Assembly (NCBI RefSeq): GCF_000176015.1
Contig: NZ_ACYY01000004.1
Location: forward strand, 1 to 64,000
Direction: 5' to 3'
DNA length: 64,000 nucleotides
From: Rhodobacter ferrooxidans
GTDB lineage: Bacteria; Pseudomonadota; Alphaproteobacteria; Rhodobacterales; Rhodobacteraceae
Under the pieces are notes generated by a model that was given only the letters and a program-made list of their open reading frames with translations, ran no database searches and was not told the DNA's origin. Made by a program: the position numbers and the translations under genes. Positions 1-8,610 of the stretch are shown here, in pieces. Every line of letters begins with the position of its first letter. The first letter of the stretch is position 1.

Positions 1-1
1 T

Positions 2-643
2 CCGGAAATCGGTGAAAGCTCGGTGCGCGCGCTGATGAAGGCGGTGGACGAGTATATCCCGACCCCGGCCCGCGCCGTTGACCAGCCGTTCCTGATGCCG
101 GTCGAAGACGTGTTCTCGATCTCGGGCCGCGGCACCGTTGCCACCGGCCGGATCGAGCGCGGCATCGTCAAGGTCGGCGAGGAAGTCGAAATCGTCGGCA
201 TCCGCGCCAACAAGAAATCGGTCTGCACCGGCGTGGAAATGTTCCGCAAGCTGCTGGACCAGGGCCAGGCGGGCGACAACGTCGGCCTGCTGCTGCGCGG
301 CATCGACCGCGAGGGCATCGAGCGCGGCCAGGTGATCTGCAAGCCGGGTTCGGTGAAGCCGCACACCAAGTTCGAGGCTGAAGCCTATATCCTGACCAAG
401 GAAGAGGGTGGCCGTCACACGCCGTTCTTCGCCAACTACCGGCCGCAGTTCTACTTCCGCACCACCGACGTGACTGGCACTGTCCAGTTGCCCGAGGGCA
501 CGGAAATGGTGATGCCGGGCGACAACCTGAAGTTCAACGTCGAGCTGATCCAGCCGATCGCCATGGAAGAAAAGCTGCGCTTCGCCATCCGCGAAGGCGG
601 CCGCACGGTTGGGGCAGGGGTCGTTTCCAAGATCATCGCATGA
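2..643 (+). CDS. tuf: Elongation factor Tu, C-terminal part (5' end outside window)
   Basis: EF-Tu is the GTPase that delivers aminoacyl-tRNA to the ribosomal A site. The frame is open from base 2, giving 213 residues, so the G domain with its P loop lies upstream of the window. Domain II is recognised by [17 protein letters not shown] (from about fragment residue 38) and domain III runs to the normal end [11 protein letters not shown]. The stop is TGA at 641-643. A second, degenerate copy of the same tail follows directly at 646-696. Next comes a Rho-independent terminator and tRNA-Trp, the usual alphaproteobacterial neighbour of one tuf copy. Identity is certain; which of the usual two tuf copies this is cannot be told from here. 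Confidence 0.97.
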   Translation, partial: PEIGESSVRALMKAVDEYIPTPARAVDQPFLMPVEDVFSISGRGTVATGRIERGIVKVGEEVEIVGIRANKKSVCTGVEMFRKLLDQGQAGDNVGLLLRGIDREGIERGQVICKPGSVKPHTKFEAEAYILTKEEGGRHTPFFANYRPQFYFRTTDVTGTVQLPEGTEMVMPGDNLKFNVELIQPIAMEEKLRFAIREGGRTVGAGVVSKIIA

Positions 644-645
644 TG

Positions 646-696
646 ATCCGGGAAACTCGGGGCGGCGCCGGCGTCGTTTCGAAAATCATCGCCTGA
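646..696 (+). pseudogene. Fossil duplicate of the tuf 3' end
   Basis: Just after the tuf stop, in another reading frame, the DNA translates as [16 protein letters not shown] followed by TGA (694-696). The genuine tuf tail is [18 protein letters not shown]. Synonymous sites differ (for example TCG AAA against TCC AAG), so this is a diverged second copy of the gene end and not a recent tandem duplication. It has no start codon or ribosome binding site and is probably not translated on its own. The likely origin is recombination or gene conversion between two tuf copies that left the old 3' end behind. Confidence 0.75.
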
Positions 697-718
697 TTTC
701 GGCGACATCGCGTAGGAA

Positions 719-744
719 AGGCCGTCCTTCGGGGCGGCCTTTTC
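719..744 (+). terminator. Rho-independent terminator of tuf
   Basis: AGGCCGTCC, a TTCG tetraloop and GGGCGGCCT form a 9-bp stem with one G-U pair, followed directly by TTTTC. It lies after both copies of the tuf tail. Confidence 0.85.
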
Positions 745-776
745 GTTTGCACCCGGCGTTACCGCCGTCCGGAACC

Positions 777-820
777 AAAATCCTTCGAAGGATTTTTGCC
801 AAGGCTTTTGCAAAAGCCTT
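777..820. repeat. Two adjacent perfect 20-bp palindromes
   Basis: AAAATCCTTCGAAGGATTTT (777-796) and AAGGCTTTTGCAAAAGCCTT (801-820) are each perfectly self-complementary and separated by 4 bases. They sit between the tuf terminator and tRNA-Trp. They could be extra terminators, RNA processing sites or members of a dispersed palindrome family; nothing in the sequence decides between these. Confidence 0.7.
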
Positions 821-889
821 GTTCTTTCCCGACCGCCAAAAAGCCCTCTTGATTTCCGCGCCCTGCTGCAATACCTCCCGCTCAGGCCT

Positions 890-965
890 AGGAGTTTAGC
901 TCAGTTGGTAGAGCATCGGTCTCCAAAACCGAGGGTCGTGGGTTCGAGTCCCCCAACTCCTGCCA
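890..965 (+). tRNA. trnW: tRNA-Trp (anticodon CCA)
   Basis: The 76 bases fold as a tRNA. The acceptor stem pairs AGGAGTT with AACTCCT, there is a D-arm TAGCTCAGTTGGTAGAGC, an anticodon stem TCGGT/ACCGA with loop CTCCAAA (anticodon CCA) and a T-arm with GGTTCGAGTCC. The 3' CCA is encoded (963-965). In many alphaproteobacteria secE and nusG follow tuf-trnW; here the next gene is an unrelated hydrolase on the other strand. Confidence 0.96.
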
Positions 966-1005
966 GCCTGTTTCCTGCATGGCGTCTGAGGTTTTTCGTG
1001 TCGCC

Positions 1006-1776
1006 TCAGGCGTTCAGGAAGGCCCGCAGGGTTTCCTCGAATTCGCGCGGCTTGTCGGCGTGCAGCCAGTGTCCGGCACCGGTGATGCGGGCAAAGCGGG
1101 CCTTGGGAAACAGCGCCAGAATCGCCGGGCGGTGTTCGGCGCGGACATAATCGGACAAGCCGCCGGTAACGAACAGCGTCGGGCCGTCGAACCGGCCTTG
1201 CGGGTTGGGCCAGCCGACGATCTTGCCCATCTCGGCGGCCAGCACGGGCAGGTTCAGCCGCCAGCGGACCGGATGCGCCTTCAGGTCCAGCGATTGCAGG
1301 AAGAACGCCCGCAGCGCCGGGTCTGGGATGCTGGCGGCCAGCCGCCGGTCCGCCTCGCCGCGCGTGGTCAGCCCGTCCAGCGGCAGCGCCAGCATGGCCG
1401 CGACATGGTTGCTGCGGTCATGGCCGTAGGCCACCGGGGCGATGTCGGCCACCACCAGACGGCGCACCAGATGCGGGGCGGTCACGGCCAGCATCATCGC
1501 CGCCTTGCCGCCCATCGAATGACCCAGCACATCGGCTTGCCCGCCGTGGGCCACGATCACCTCGGCCAGATCGGCGGCCATCTCGGCATAGCCTTGGGTG
1601 GCAAAACGCGGGCTGTCGCCGTGGTTGCGCATATCCACCGCCAGCACCTCGCGGTCGTCGGCCATGCGGCGGGCGATCACCCCCCAGTTGCGCGCCGAGC
1701 CGAACAGGCCGTGCGCGATCAGCAACGGCGGGTTGCCTTGCGGGGTGACGGCGGGGTGATGGAGGGTGTGCAACAT
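1006..1776 (-). CDS. Alpha/beta-fold hydrolase, YbfF/ABHD11-like
   Basis: A 256-residue single-domain alpha/beta hydrolase. The oxyanion-side motif HGLFGSARNW lies near residues 22-31, the nucleophile elbow GHSMGG around residue 85-90, and a late GAGHWLHADKP supplies the probable catalytic His near residue 236. This pattern fits the YbfF/ABHD11 esterase group, which hydrolyses short acyl or acyl-CoA-like esters; the physiological substrate is unknown. There is no signal peptide, so it should be cytoplasmic. It converges on tRNA-Trp and is divergent from the small membrane protein gene at 1872. Confidence 0.88.
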   Translation of the reverse strand: MLHTLHHPAVTPQGNPPLLIAHGLFGSARNWGVIARRMADDREVLAVDMRNHGDSPRFATQGYAEMAADLAEVIVAHGGQADVLGHSMGGKAAMMLAVTAPHLVRRLVVADIAPVAYGHDRSNHVAAMLALPLDGLTTRGEADRRLAASIPDPALRAFFLQSLDLKAHPVRWRLNLPVLAAEMGKIVGWPNPQGRFDGPTLFVTGGLSDYVRAEHRPAILALFPKARFARITGAGHWLHADKPREFEETLRAFLNA

Positions 1777-1871
1777 TCTGCCTCAATACCGCGCAGGTGG
1801 GCGGTCAGCCAGAGGTGTTGATGCAAGGCCCGCGCTGGCGTAGAGTTTGCCAGCAATTCCAAGGGGCCAGC

Positions 1872-2240
1872 ATGGGCGCGGTAACGATACAGCAGATGGC
1901 CGACCGGGTGGCCGGGCTGATGGAGGAACGCTTGGGCGTCAAGGGCACCGGGCTGGCGGAAAAGCTGGCGCGGGGCGGGCGGGGGTTGCCGCGCAAGGTG
2001 CGAAACGCGGCCGAGGATCTGGCGAAGTTTGCCGAAATGGCGCAGAACCCCAGGCTGCTGTTGCAGGTCGATGAGGCGGCGGTGGCCGAGGCCTATGACA
2101 TCTGCGTCCGGCATCTGGGCGGGCTGGCAGTCGCCGGGCGTGGCTTGGCGCTGGCGGGGCTGCTGCCCTCGGTGCTGGGCAGCCTGCTGGTGCTGGCGGC
2201 GCTGGTGATCGGACTGCTGGCCTGGCGCGGCTTTATCTGA
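1872..2240 (+). CDS. Small protein with C-terminal membrane helix, unknown function
   Basis: A 122-residue protein not assigned to a family. The N-terminal two thirds are soluble, charged and probably helical (MADRVAGLMEERLG, LARGGRGLPRKVRNAAEDL). A long hydrophobic stretch (LAVAGRGLALAGLLPSVLG then LVLAALVIGLLAWRGFI) ends the protein, consistent with one or two membrane helices and a cytosolic N-terminus. The ATG at 1872 is preferred because it follows an AAGGGG box; the frame is open further upstream without a ribosome binding site. It lies between two minus-strand genes and appears monocistronic. Confidence 0.75.
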   Translation: MGAVTIQQMADRVAGLMEERLGVKGTGLAEKLARGGRGLPRKVRNAAEDLAKFAEMAQNPRLLLQVDEAAVAEAYDICVRHLGGLAVAGRGLALAGLLPSVLGSLLVLAALVIGLLAWRGFI

Positions 2241-2292
2241 GCCGCTCCTCAGGCCGGGGACGGCCTTCCTCGCTTGCGCGGGTTCAGCGAGG

Positions 2293-2324
2293 AAAGCCCG
2301 GCCGGGCTTGACGAGCGCCCGGCC
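2293..2324 (-). terminator. Probable glyA terminator
   Basis: Downstream of glyA, GGCCGGGC (2300-2307) pairs perfectly with GCCCGGCC (2317-2324) across a 9-base loop. On the minus strand the stem is followed by GGGCTTTCC, a weak U run. An overlapping palindrome, AAGCCCGG/CCGGGCTT (2294-2309), could form instead. Confidence 0.5.
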
Positions 2325-2333
2325 AGGGCTGTT

Positions 2334-3620
2334 TCACAGCGTCGGGTAGATCGGGAAGGCGCGGCACAGCGCCTCGACCTTGGCCTTCACCGCCGCCTCG
2401 ATCGCGGCATTGCCGTCCTCGCCGTTCGCCGCCAGCCCATCGACCACTTCGACGATCCATTTGCCGATCTGGCGGAACTCGGCCTCGGCAAAGCCGCGGG
2501 TGGTGCCGGCAGGCGTTCCCAGCCGCACGCCCGAGGTGATGGTGGGCTTTTCCGGGTCGAACGGGATGCCGTTCTTGTTGCAGGTGATGTTGGCCCGGCC
2601 CAGCGCCTTTTCGGTGGCATTGCCCTTCACGCCCTTGGGCCGCAGATCGACCAGCATCACATGGGTGTCGGTGCCGCCGGTGACGATGGCGAGGCCACCC
2701 TTCATCAATTCATCCGCCAGCGCCTGCGCGTTGCGGATGACCTGCGCCGCGTAGGCCTTGAATTCGGGCCGCAGCGCCTCGCCAAAGGCCACCGCCTTGG
2801 CGGCGATCACATGCATCAAGGGGCCGCCCTGGATGCCGGGGAAAATGGCAGAGTTGACCTTCTTGGCGATTTCCTCGTTGTTGGTCAGGATCATGCCGCC
2901 GCGCGGGCCGCGCAGGGTCTTGTGCGTCGTGGTGGTCGCCACATCGGCATGGGGGAAGGGCGAGGGATGCGCGCCACCCGCCACCAGCCCGGCAAAATGC
3001 GCCATGTCCACCATGAGGTATGCCCCGACCTTGTCGGCAATGGCGCGGAAGCGGGCGAAGTCGATCTGCCGCGGGATGGCCGACCCGCCGGCGATGATCA
3101 GCTTGGGCTGATGCTCAATCGCCAAAGCCTCGACCTGGTCATAGTCGATCAGATTGTCTTGCGGGCGCACGCCATACTGGATGGCGTTGAACCACTTGCC
3201 CGACTGGTTGGGCGCCGCGCCATGGGTCAGGTGGCCGCCCGAGGCCAGGTTCATCCCCAGAATGGTGTCGCCCGGCTTGATCAGCGCCTGGAACACCCCC
3301 TGGTTGGCCTGCGAACCGGAGTTGGGCTGCACATTGGCAAAGCCGCAGCCGAACAGCGCCTTGGCCCGCTCGATCGCCAGATTTTCCGCCACATCGACGA
3401 ATTCGCAGCCGCCATAGTAGCGCTTGCCCGGATAGCCCTCGGCATATTTGTTGGTCATCACCGAGCCTTGCGCCTGCATCACCGCGCGGGAAACGATGTT
3501 CTCGGAGGCGATCAGCTCGATCTCGTGGCGCTGGCGGCCCAGTTCGCTGGTGATGGCGGCGAACAGCGCCGGGTCCGAGGTGGCAAGGTCTTCGGTGAAG
3601 AAACCTGATTGGGCGGGCAT
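2334..3620 (-). CDS. glyA: Serine hydroxymethyltransferase
   Basis: This PLP enzyme interconverts serine and glycine and charges tetrahydrofolate with one-carbon units in the cytosol. The 428 residues match the normal length. Diagnostic motifs are [10 protein letters not shown] near the N-terminus, [15 protein letters not shown], and the PLP-lysine segment [14 protein letters not shown] around residues 225-240. The gene is monocistronic and divergent from nadK across about 160 bases. No riboswitch-like structure was recognised in that gap. Confidence 0.97.
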   Translation of the reverse strand: MPAQSGFFTEDLATSDPALFAAITSELGRQRHEIELIASENIVSRAVMQAQGSVMTNKYAEGYPGKRYYGGCEFVDVAENLAIERAKALFGCGFANVQPNSGSQANQGVFQALIKPGDTILGMNLASGGHLTHGAAPNQSGKWFNAIQYGVRPQDNLIDYDQVEALAIEHQPKLIIAGGSAIPRQIDFARFRAIADKVGAYLMVDMAHFAGLVAGGAHPSPFPHADVATTTTHKTLRGPRGGMILTNNEEIAKKVNSAIFPGIQGGPLMHVIAAKAVAFGEALRPEFKAYAAQVIRNAQALADELMKGGLAIVTGGTDTHVMLVDLRPKGVKGNATEKALGRANITCNKNGIPFDPEKPTITSGVRLGTPAGTTRGFAEAEFRQIGKWIVEVVDGLAANGEDGNAAIEAAVKAKVEALCRAFPIYPTL

Positions 3621-3783
3621 CGGCGGCTCCTGTGCGGTGGCTTGGGTTGGCGGCTATGTAAAGCACGGCGGGCGGCGCAGAAAGGGGGGAATGCGACGCA
3701 CGGCATGGTTTGCGCGAAATCGGCGGGGGTTGAGTTCGCCGCCCGGCGCGGTCAAGGTGCACGGGGCACAGCGGAGGCGGCGG

Positions 3784-4539
3784 ATGCGGATCGGCTTTAC
3801 GGCAAGCACGGCAGAGGCGGCGCAGGTGGCGCTGGCCGATCTGGTGGCGGCTTACGGCCAGTCGCCGCTGGACAAGGCCGAGGTGATCGTGGCGCTGGGC
3901 GGCGATGGTTTCATGTTGCAGACGCTGCACGACACCCAGAAGCTGGGCCTGCCGGTTTACGGCATGAACTGCGGCACCATCGGCTTTTTGATGAACGCCT
4001 ACGAGGCCGAGGGTCTGCCGGAACGGCTGGCGGCGGCGGTGGAGGAAGTGATCCATCCGCTGGCGATGCGGGCGGTAACGTCCGAGGGGCATGTGCACGA
4101 GGCGCTGGCGATCAACGAGGTCAGCCTGCTGCGCGCAGGCCCGCAGGCCGCCAAGCTGCGCATCAGCATCGACGGGCGGCAGCGGCTGGCCGAACTGGTC
4201 TGCGACGGCGCGCTGGTGGCGACGCCTGCGGGATCGACCGCCTACAACTATTCGGCGCATGGGCCGATCTTGCCGATCGGTTCGGGTGTGCTGGCGCTGA
4301 CGGCGATGGCGGCGTTCCGGCCGCGGCGCTGGCGCGGCGCGTTGTTGCCGCAGACCGCCGTGGTGCGGTTCGACGTGCTGGAGCCGGAAAAGCGCCCGGT
4401 GATGGCCGATGCCGATGGCCGCTCGGTGCGCGATGTGGTGATCGTCGAGATCCGCTCGGAAGCCGGGGTCAGCCACCGCATCCTGTTCGACCCCGGCCAC
4501 GGGCTTGAAGAACGGCTGCTGAACGAGCAGTTTGCCTGA
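3784..4539 (+). CDS. nadK: NAD kinase
   Basis: NAD kinase phosphorylates NAD to NADP. The 251-residue product carries GGDGFML near residues 39-45, NCGTIGFLMN near 62-71, and the substrate loop TPAGSTAYNYSAHGPILP near 150. The frame is open upstream, but the ATG at 3784 is chosen because GGAGG (3773-3777) precedes it by 6 bases and the protein then begins directly with the first beta strand, MRIGFTAS. It is transcribed towards the M3 peptidase gene, whose start follows 41 bases after the stop. Confidence 0.96.
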   Translation: MRIGFTASTAEAAQVALADLVAAYGQSPLDKAEVIVALGGDGFMLQTLHDTQKLGLPVYGMNCGTIGFLMNAYEAEGLPERLAAAVEEVIHPLAMRAVTSEGHVHEALAINEVSLLRAGPQAAKLRISIDGRQRLAELVCDGALVATPAGSTAYNYSAHGPILPIGSGVLALTAMAAFRPRRWRGALLPQTAVVRFDVLEPEKRPVMADADGRSVRDVVIVEIRSEAGVSHRILFDPGHGLEERLLNEQFA

Positions 4540-4580
4540 CACCCCGCGGCGCCATGCCGAATTTCATGACGGAGACTGCC

Positions 4581-6590
4581 ATGCCCAATGCCTTGCTGGA
4601 CCCCTGGACCACGCCCTTTGGCTTGCCGCCGTTCGCGGCGATCCGGGATGAGGATTTCGGGCCGGCCTTCGATGTGGCGCTGGCCGAAGCGCGGGCCAAT
4701 ATCGCGGCGATTGCGGGGGCGGCGGAAGCGCCGACATTTGCCAACACCATTGCGGCGATGGAACTGGCCGAGGCGGCGTTGGACCGGGTGTCGGGGGTGT
4801 TCTACAATCTGGCGGGGGCCGACAGCACACCGGCGCGCGAGGCGTTGCAGCGCGATCTGGCGCCGAAGCTGAGCGCCTTTGCCTCGGAAATGACCAACAA
4901 CCGGGCGCTGTTTGATCGGGTCGAGGCGGTCTGGCAGGGGCGCGAGGCCTTGGCGGGCGAAGAGCGGCGGGTGCTGGAGTTGTATCGGCAGATGTTCGTG
5001 CGGTCGGGTGCCAAGCTGGAGGGCGAGGCTGCGGCGCGGCTGACGGCGGTAAAGTCGCGGCTGGCGGTGCTGGGCACGCAGTTCAGCCAGAACCTTTTGG
5101 CGGATGAACGCGAGTGGTTCATGGAACTGGCCGAGGCCGATCTGGAAGGCCTGCCGGATTTCGTGCGGGATGCGGCGCGGGCGGCGGGGGTGGAAAAGGG
5201 TGCCTCGGGGCCGGTGGTGACGCTGAACCGATCCTTGATCGTGCCGTTCTTGCAGTTTTCGCCACGGCGGGATTTGCGGCAAAAGGCGTATGCTGCCTGG
5301 GGCGCGCGCGGGGCGAATGGCAATGCCACCGACAACCGCGGGGTGGCGGCGGAAATTCTGGCGCTGCGCGACGAGCGGGCCAAGTTGCTGGGCTATGCCA
5401 GTTTTGCCGATTACAAGCTGGAGCCGGAGATGGCCAAGACCCCGGCCGCGGTGCGCGATCTGTTGCTGCGGGTCTGGGAACCGGCCAAGCGGCAGGCCGA
5501 GGCCGATGCGGCGGTCTTGCAGGCGATGATGGCCGCCGATGGGGTGAACGGGCCGCTGGAGGCCTGGGACTGGCGGTATTATTCCGAGAAACGCCGCAAG
5601 GCCGAGCATGATCTGGATGAGGCGGCGCTGAAGCCGTATCTTTCCCTGGAGTCGATGATCGCGGCGGCATTCGACTGTGCCAACCGCTTGTTCGGGCTGG
5701 AGTTTCGCGCCCTGCCGGGGCCGTTCTACCATGCGGACGTGCGGGGCTGGGAGGTGACGCGCAAGGGCGCGCATGTGGCGGTGTTTCTGGGCGATTACTT
5801 CGCGCGCGGCTCGAAACGTTCGGGGGCCTGGTGTTCGGCGATGCGCAGCCAGCGCAAGCTGGGGGCGGATGTGCGGCCGATCGTGGTGAACGTCTGCAAC
5901 TTCGCCAAGGGCACGCCTTCGCTGCTGTCTTATGACGACGCGCGCACGATGTTCCACGAGTTCGGCCATGCGCTGCATCAGATGCTGTCGGATGTGACCT
6001 ACGGCTTCATCTCGGGCACCTCGGTAGCGCGGGATTTCGTCGAATTGCCAAGCCAGCTTTATGAGCATTGGCTGGAGGTGCCGCAGGTGCTGGAGCGGCA
6101 CGCGCGGCACTGGCAGACCGGCGAGCCGATGCCTGCCGACATGTTGAAGCGGCTGCTGGCGGCGGGGACTTACGATCAGGGCTTTGCCACGGTGGAGTTT
6201 GTGGCCTCGGCACTGGTGGATCTGGCGTTTCACGAGGGCGCAGCCCCGGCGGACCCGATGGCGATGCAGGCGCAGGTGCTGGAAGGGCTGGGGATGCCAC
6301 GGGCGATTTCCATGCGCCACGCCACGCCACATTTCGCGCATGTGTTTTCCGGCGACGGCTATTCCTCGGGCTATTACAGCTACATGTGGTCCGAGGTGAT
6401 GGACGCCGACGCCTTTGCTGCCTTCGAGGAAGCGGGGGATGCATTTGATCCTGCGGTGGCGGCGCGGCTGGAGAAGTTCATCCTGTCGGCGGGTGGCAGT
6501 CAGGAGGCCGAGGCGCTGTATCTGGCGTTTCGGGGGCGGATGCCGGGGGTGGAGGCTTTGCTGAAGGGGCGTGGGCTGGACGCGGCTTGA
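4581..6590 (+). CDS. M3 family zinc oligopeptidase (peptidyl-dipeptidase/oligopeptidase A group)
   Basis: A 669-residue cytosolic metallopeptidase that trims peptides released during protein turnover or taken up from outside. The zinc motif HEFGHALHQ begins at about residue 459, and the later GTSVARDFVELPSQ and SGYYSYMWSEVMDADAF are conserved in the Dcp/PrlC subfamily. There is no signal peptide. An earlier ATG exists at 4554, but 4581 has GGAG six bases upstream. The upstream nadK is close enough for joint transcription. Dcp and PrlC cannot be separated by eye, so no symbol is given. Confidence 0.92.
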   Translation: MPNALLDPWTTPFGLPPFAAIRDEDFGPAFDVALAEARANIAAIAGAAEAPTFANTIAAMELAEAALDRVSGVFYNLAGADSTPAREALQRDLAPKLSAFASEMTNNRALFDRVEAVWQGREALAGEERRVLELYRQMFVRSGAKLEGEAAARLTAVKSRLAVLGTQFSQNLLADEREWFMELAEADLEGLPDFVRDAARAAGVEKGASGPVVTLNRSLIVPFLQFSPRRDLRQKAYAAWGARGANGNATDNRGVAAEILALRDERAKLLGYASFADYKLEPEMAKTPAAVRDLLLRVWEPAKRQAEADAAVLQAMMAADGVNGPLEAWDWRYYSEKRRKAEHDLDEAALKPYLSLESMIAAAFDCANRLFGLEFRALPGPFYHADVRGWEVTRKGAHVAVFLGDYFARGSKRSGAWCSAMRSQRKLGADVRPIVVNVCNFAKGTPSLLSYDDARTMFHEFGHALHQMLSDVTYGFISGTSVARDFVELPSQLYEHWLEVPQVLERHARHWQTGEPMPADMLKRLLAAGTYDQGFATVEFVASALVDLAFHEGAAPADPMAMQAQVLEGLGMPRAISMRHATPHFAHVFSGDGYSSGYYSYMWSEVMDADAFAAFEEAGDAFDPAVAARLEKFILSAGGSQEAEALYLAFRGRMPGVEALLKGRGLDAA

Positions 6591-6591
6591 G

Positions 6592-6655
6592 TGTGGCAGG
6601 CGCCGGGGGTTTCACACCCCCGGGCCCCCGTGGGATACTTTTGCAGAGAAGAAAC
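6592..6655. repeat. Dispersed G+C-rich hairpin repeat, copy 1
   Basis: It begins GTGGCAGGCGCCGGGGG, pairs CCGGGGG with CCCCCGG, and continues GGCCCCCGTGGGATACTTTT into a GAGAAGAAA tail. The first 17 bases recur identically at 33211-33227. It lies between convergent genes, so it may act as a bidirectional terminator. Confidence 0.7.
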
Positions 6656-6660
6656 CGGGG

Positions 6661-7623
6661 TTAGCGAAGTGCGCTGGGTGGCTGGCCAAAGGCACGGCGG
6701 AAGGCGCGGCTGAGGCTGGCGGCGGAGGAAAAGCCGGTGCGCAGGGCAATCTCGGCCAGCGGGTGGTGGGTGTCGGTGGTCAGGCGGCGGGCGGTTTGCA
6801 GCCGCAGGTGCAGCACATAGGCGCCGGGGGTCAGGCCGAGGTTTTCGCGGAAAAGCTGTTCAAGGCGGCGGGGCGACAAGTTCAGGGCGGCGGCAGTGGC
6901 GCTGACGGGTTCGGGGGCGTCGATGCGGGCTTCCATCCGGGCGATGGCGGCGGCGACGCGGGGGTTCAGGCGGGTTTTCGGCGGCTGGGGGCCGAGTTGT
7001 GGCTCGTGGCCGGGCCTCGCGGTGGTGATGAACGAGGCCGCCACTGCAAGTGCCAGCGCCGGGCCGTGGCGGGCGGCGATCAGGTGCAGCATCAGGTCGG
7101 CGGCGGGGGCGGCACCACCCGCGGTAAAGCGGTTGCCCGACAGCACGAAACGGTCCGGCGCCACCTCGATCTGCGGGTGGGCGGCGGCGAGGTCTTCCAG
7201 ATCCTCCCAATGCACGGTGGCGCGGTGGCCGTTCAGCAGGCCCGCGCGCGCCAGCACCCAGGGCCCCGCGTCGATGCCGCCGATGGCGGTGAACCGCGGC
7301 GCCATGCGGGAAAGGTCGCGGATCAGCGGCGCGGTGGCGACCTGCGACTGGCGGAACCCGGCGATCACGATCAGCACATCGGCCCCGGCGGCGGTTTGCA
7401 GCGGGCCAGCGGAGGGCAACTGGATACCGCAGGTCAGCGGCACTGGCTGGCCATCGGGCGACACCACGCGCCAGCGGAACGCGTCCTGCCCCAGATGCCG
7501 GTTGGCGGAGCGCAGCGGGTCCAGCGTGCTCGCCACCTCCAGGATCGAGGATTGTGGCAGCACCAGCAGGGCGATCGACAGCGGCTGCGTTGACGGGGCA
7601 AAGATCGTTGCGGTTTTTGACAT
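6661..7623 (-). CDS. cdhR: GlxA/CdhR-type AraC regulator (DJ-1/PfpI domain plus HTH)
   Basis: A 320-residue transcription factor with an N-terminal GATase1/DJ-1-like domain (about 15-185, including IALLVLPQSSILEVAS and GGIDAGPWVLARAGLL) and a C-terminal AraC helix-turn-helix (about 225-320, with RRLEQLFRENLGLTPGAY and GFSSAASLSRAFRRAFG). In Pseudomonas aeruginosa a regulator of this architecture, CdhR, activates the adjacent carnitine genes cdhCAB. Here the gene is divergent from a cdhC-like gene across only 72 bases, the same arrangement, which supports the symbol as an inference. The ATG at 7623 follows GAAAGAAA. Related GbdR-like regulators of betaine metabolism are the main alternative. 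Confidence 0.82.
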   Translation of the reverse strand: MSKTATIFAPSTQPLSIALLVLPQSSILEVASTLDPLRSANRHLGQDAFRWRVVSPDGQPVPLTCGIQLPSAGPLQTAAGADVLIVIAGFRQSQVATAPLIRDLSRMAPRFTAIGGIDAGPWVLARAGLLNGHRATVHWEDLEDLAAAHPQIEVAPDRFVLSGNRFTAGGAAPAADLMLHLIAARHGPALALAVAASFITTARPGHEPQLGPQPPKTRLNPRVAAAIARMEARIDAPEPVSATAAALNLSPRRLEQLFRENLGLTPGAYVLHLRLQTARRLTTDTHHPLAEIALRTGFSSAASLSRAFRRAFGQPPSALR

Positions 7624-7695
7624 GTTTCTTTCGTAAAACGCCAAGCGCCGGTCTGCAAGGGCGTTAGGGTTGGCGGTAACATCTGGAGGACGCCC

Positions 7696-8610
7696 ATGCC
7701 GCTTGCCATCAACCGCGAGGTTTTCATCACCTGTGCCATCACCGGCTCGGGTGGCACGCAAGACCGCTCGCCGCATGTGCCGCGCAGCCCGGCGCAGATT
7801 GCCGAAAGTGCTATTGCGGCGGCCCAGGCCGGGGCGGCGGTGGTGCATTGCCATGTGCGCGACCCCGAAACCGGCAAGGCCGCGCGCGATCCGGCGCTTT
7901 ATCGCGAGGTGACCGAGCGCATCCGCGACAGTGCCACCGACGTGGTCTTGAACCTGACGGCGGGGATGGGCGGCGATCTGTTGTTCGACGGCACCGAGGC
8001 GATGGGGCGGCCCTCGCCGCGCAGCGACATGGCGGGTGCTGCCGAACGGGTGGCGCATGTGGTGGAGTGCCGGCCCGAGATCTGCACGCTGGATTGCGGC
8101 ACGATGAACTTCAACGAGGCCGATTACGTGATGGTCAACACCCCCGGCATGTTGCGCGACATGGGCGCACGGATGCGCGATTCCGGCGTGCGGATCGAGA
8201 TCGAGGCCTTTGATACCGGGCATCTGTGGTTCGCCAAGGAACTGGTCAAGGAAGGCATCATTCCGGCGCCGGTGCTGGTGCAACTTTGCATGGGCGTGCC
8301 CTGGGGGGCGCCGGACGATCTGAACACCTTCCTCGCCATGGTCAACAACGTGCCTGCCGACTGGCACTGGTCGGCGTTCTCGATCGGGCGGCACCAGATG
8401 CCCTATGTGGCGGCCGCCGTGCTGGCCGGGGGCAACGTGCGGGTGGGGCTGGAGGACAACCTCTGGCTGGACAAGGGCGTGCTGGCCACCAACGCGCAAC
8501 TGGTGGAGCGGGCGGTTTCCATCATCTCGAACCTGGGGGCGCGGGTGATCACGCCTGCGGAGGTGCGGGCGAAACTGGGGTTGGAGAAACGCGCGCCGGT
8601 CGCAAAATGA
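7696..8610 (+). CDS. cdhC: Beta-keto acid cleavage enzyme (BKACE, DUF849), probable dehydrocarnitine cleavage enzyme
   Basis: BKACE enzymes use zinc to condense a beta-keto acid with acetyl-CoA and split it into acetoacetate and a new CoA ester. The 304-residue protein shows the zinc motif HCH (H51 and H53 in VVHCHVRDPETG), the phosphate/substrate loop LTAGMGG and the C-terminal GLEDNLWLDKG seen in this family. Next to a carnitine dehydrogenase the expected substrate is 3-dehydrocarnitine, giving betainyl-CoA plus acetoacetate. The start is fixed by GGAGG six bases before the ATG. Other BKACE substrates are possible; the assignment rests on neighbours. Confidence 0.87.
   Translation: MPLAINREVFITCAITGSGGTQDRSPHVPRSPAQIAESAIAAAQAGAAVVHCHVRDPETGKAARDPALYREVTERIRDSATDVVLNLTAGMGGDLLFDGTEAMGRPSPRSDMAGAAERVAHVVECRPEICTLDCGTMNFNEADYVMVNTPGMLRDMGARMRDSGVRIEIEAFDTGHLWFAKELVKEGIIPAPVLVQLCMGVPWGAPDDLNTFLAMVNNVPADWHWSAFSIGRHQMPYVAAAVLAGGNVRVGLEDNLWLDKGVLATNAQLVERAVSIISNLGARVITPAEVRAKLGLEKRAPVAK

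Noticed and set aside
2274-3608. A long plus-strand open frame of over 400 codons opposite glyA
   Set aside because: It is the antisense shadow of glyA in G+C-rich DNA, has low-complexity Arg/His/Gly composition and no domain. The same holds for the long frames opposite the M3 peptidase, the ligase gene, miaB and others.
3621-3783. A riboswitch between glyA and nadK
   Set aside because: No glycine, SAM or tetrahydrofolate aptamer pattern could be recognised by eye. A covariance-model search would be decisive.
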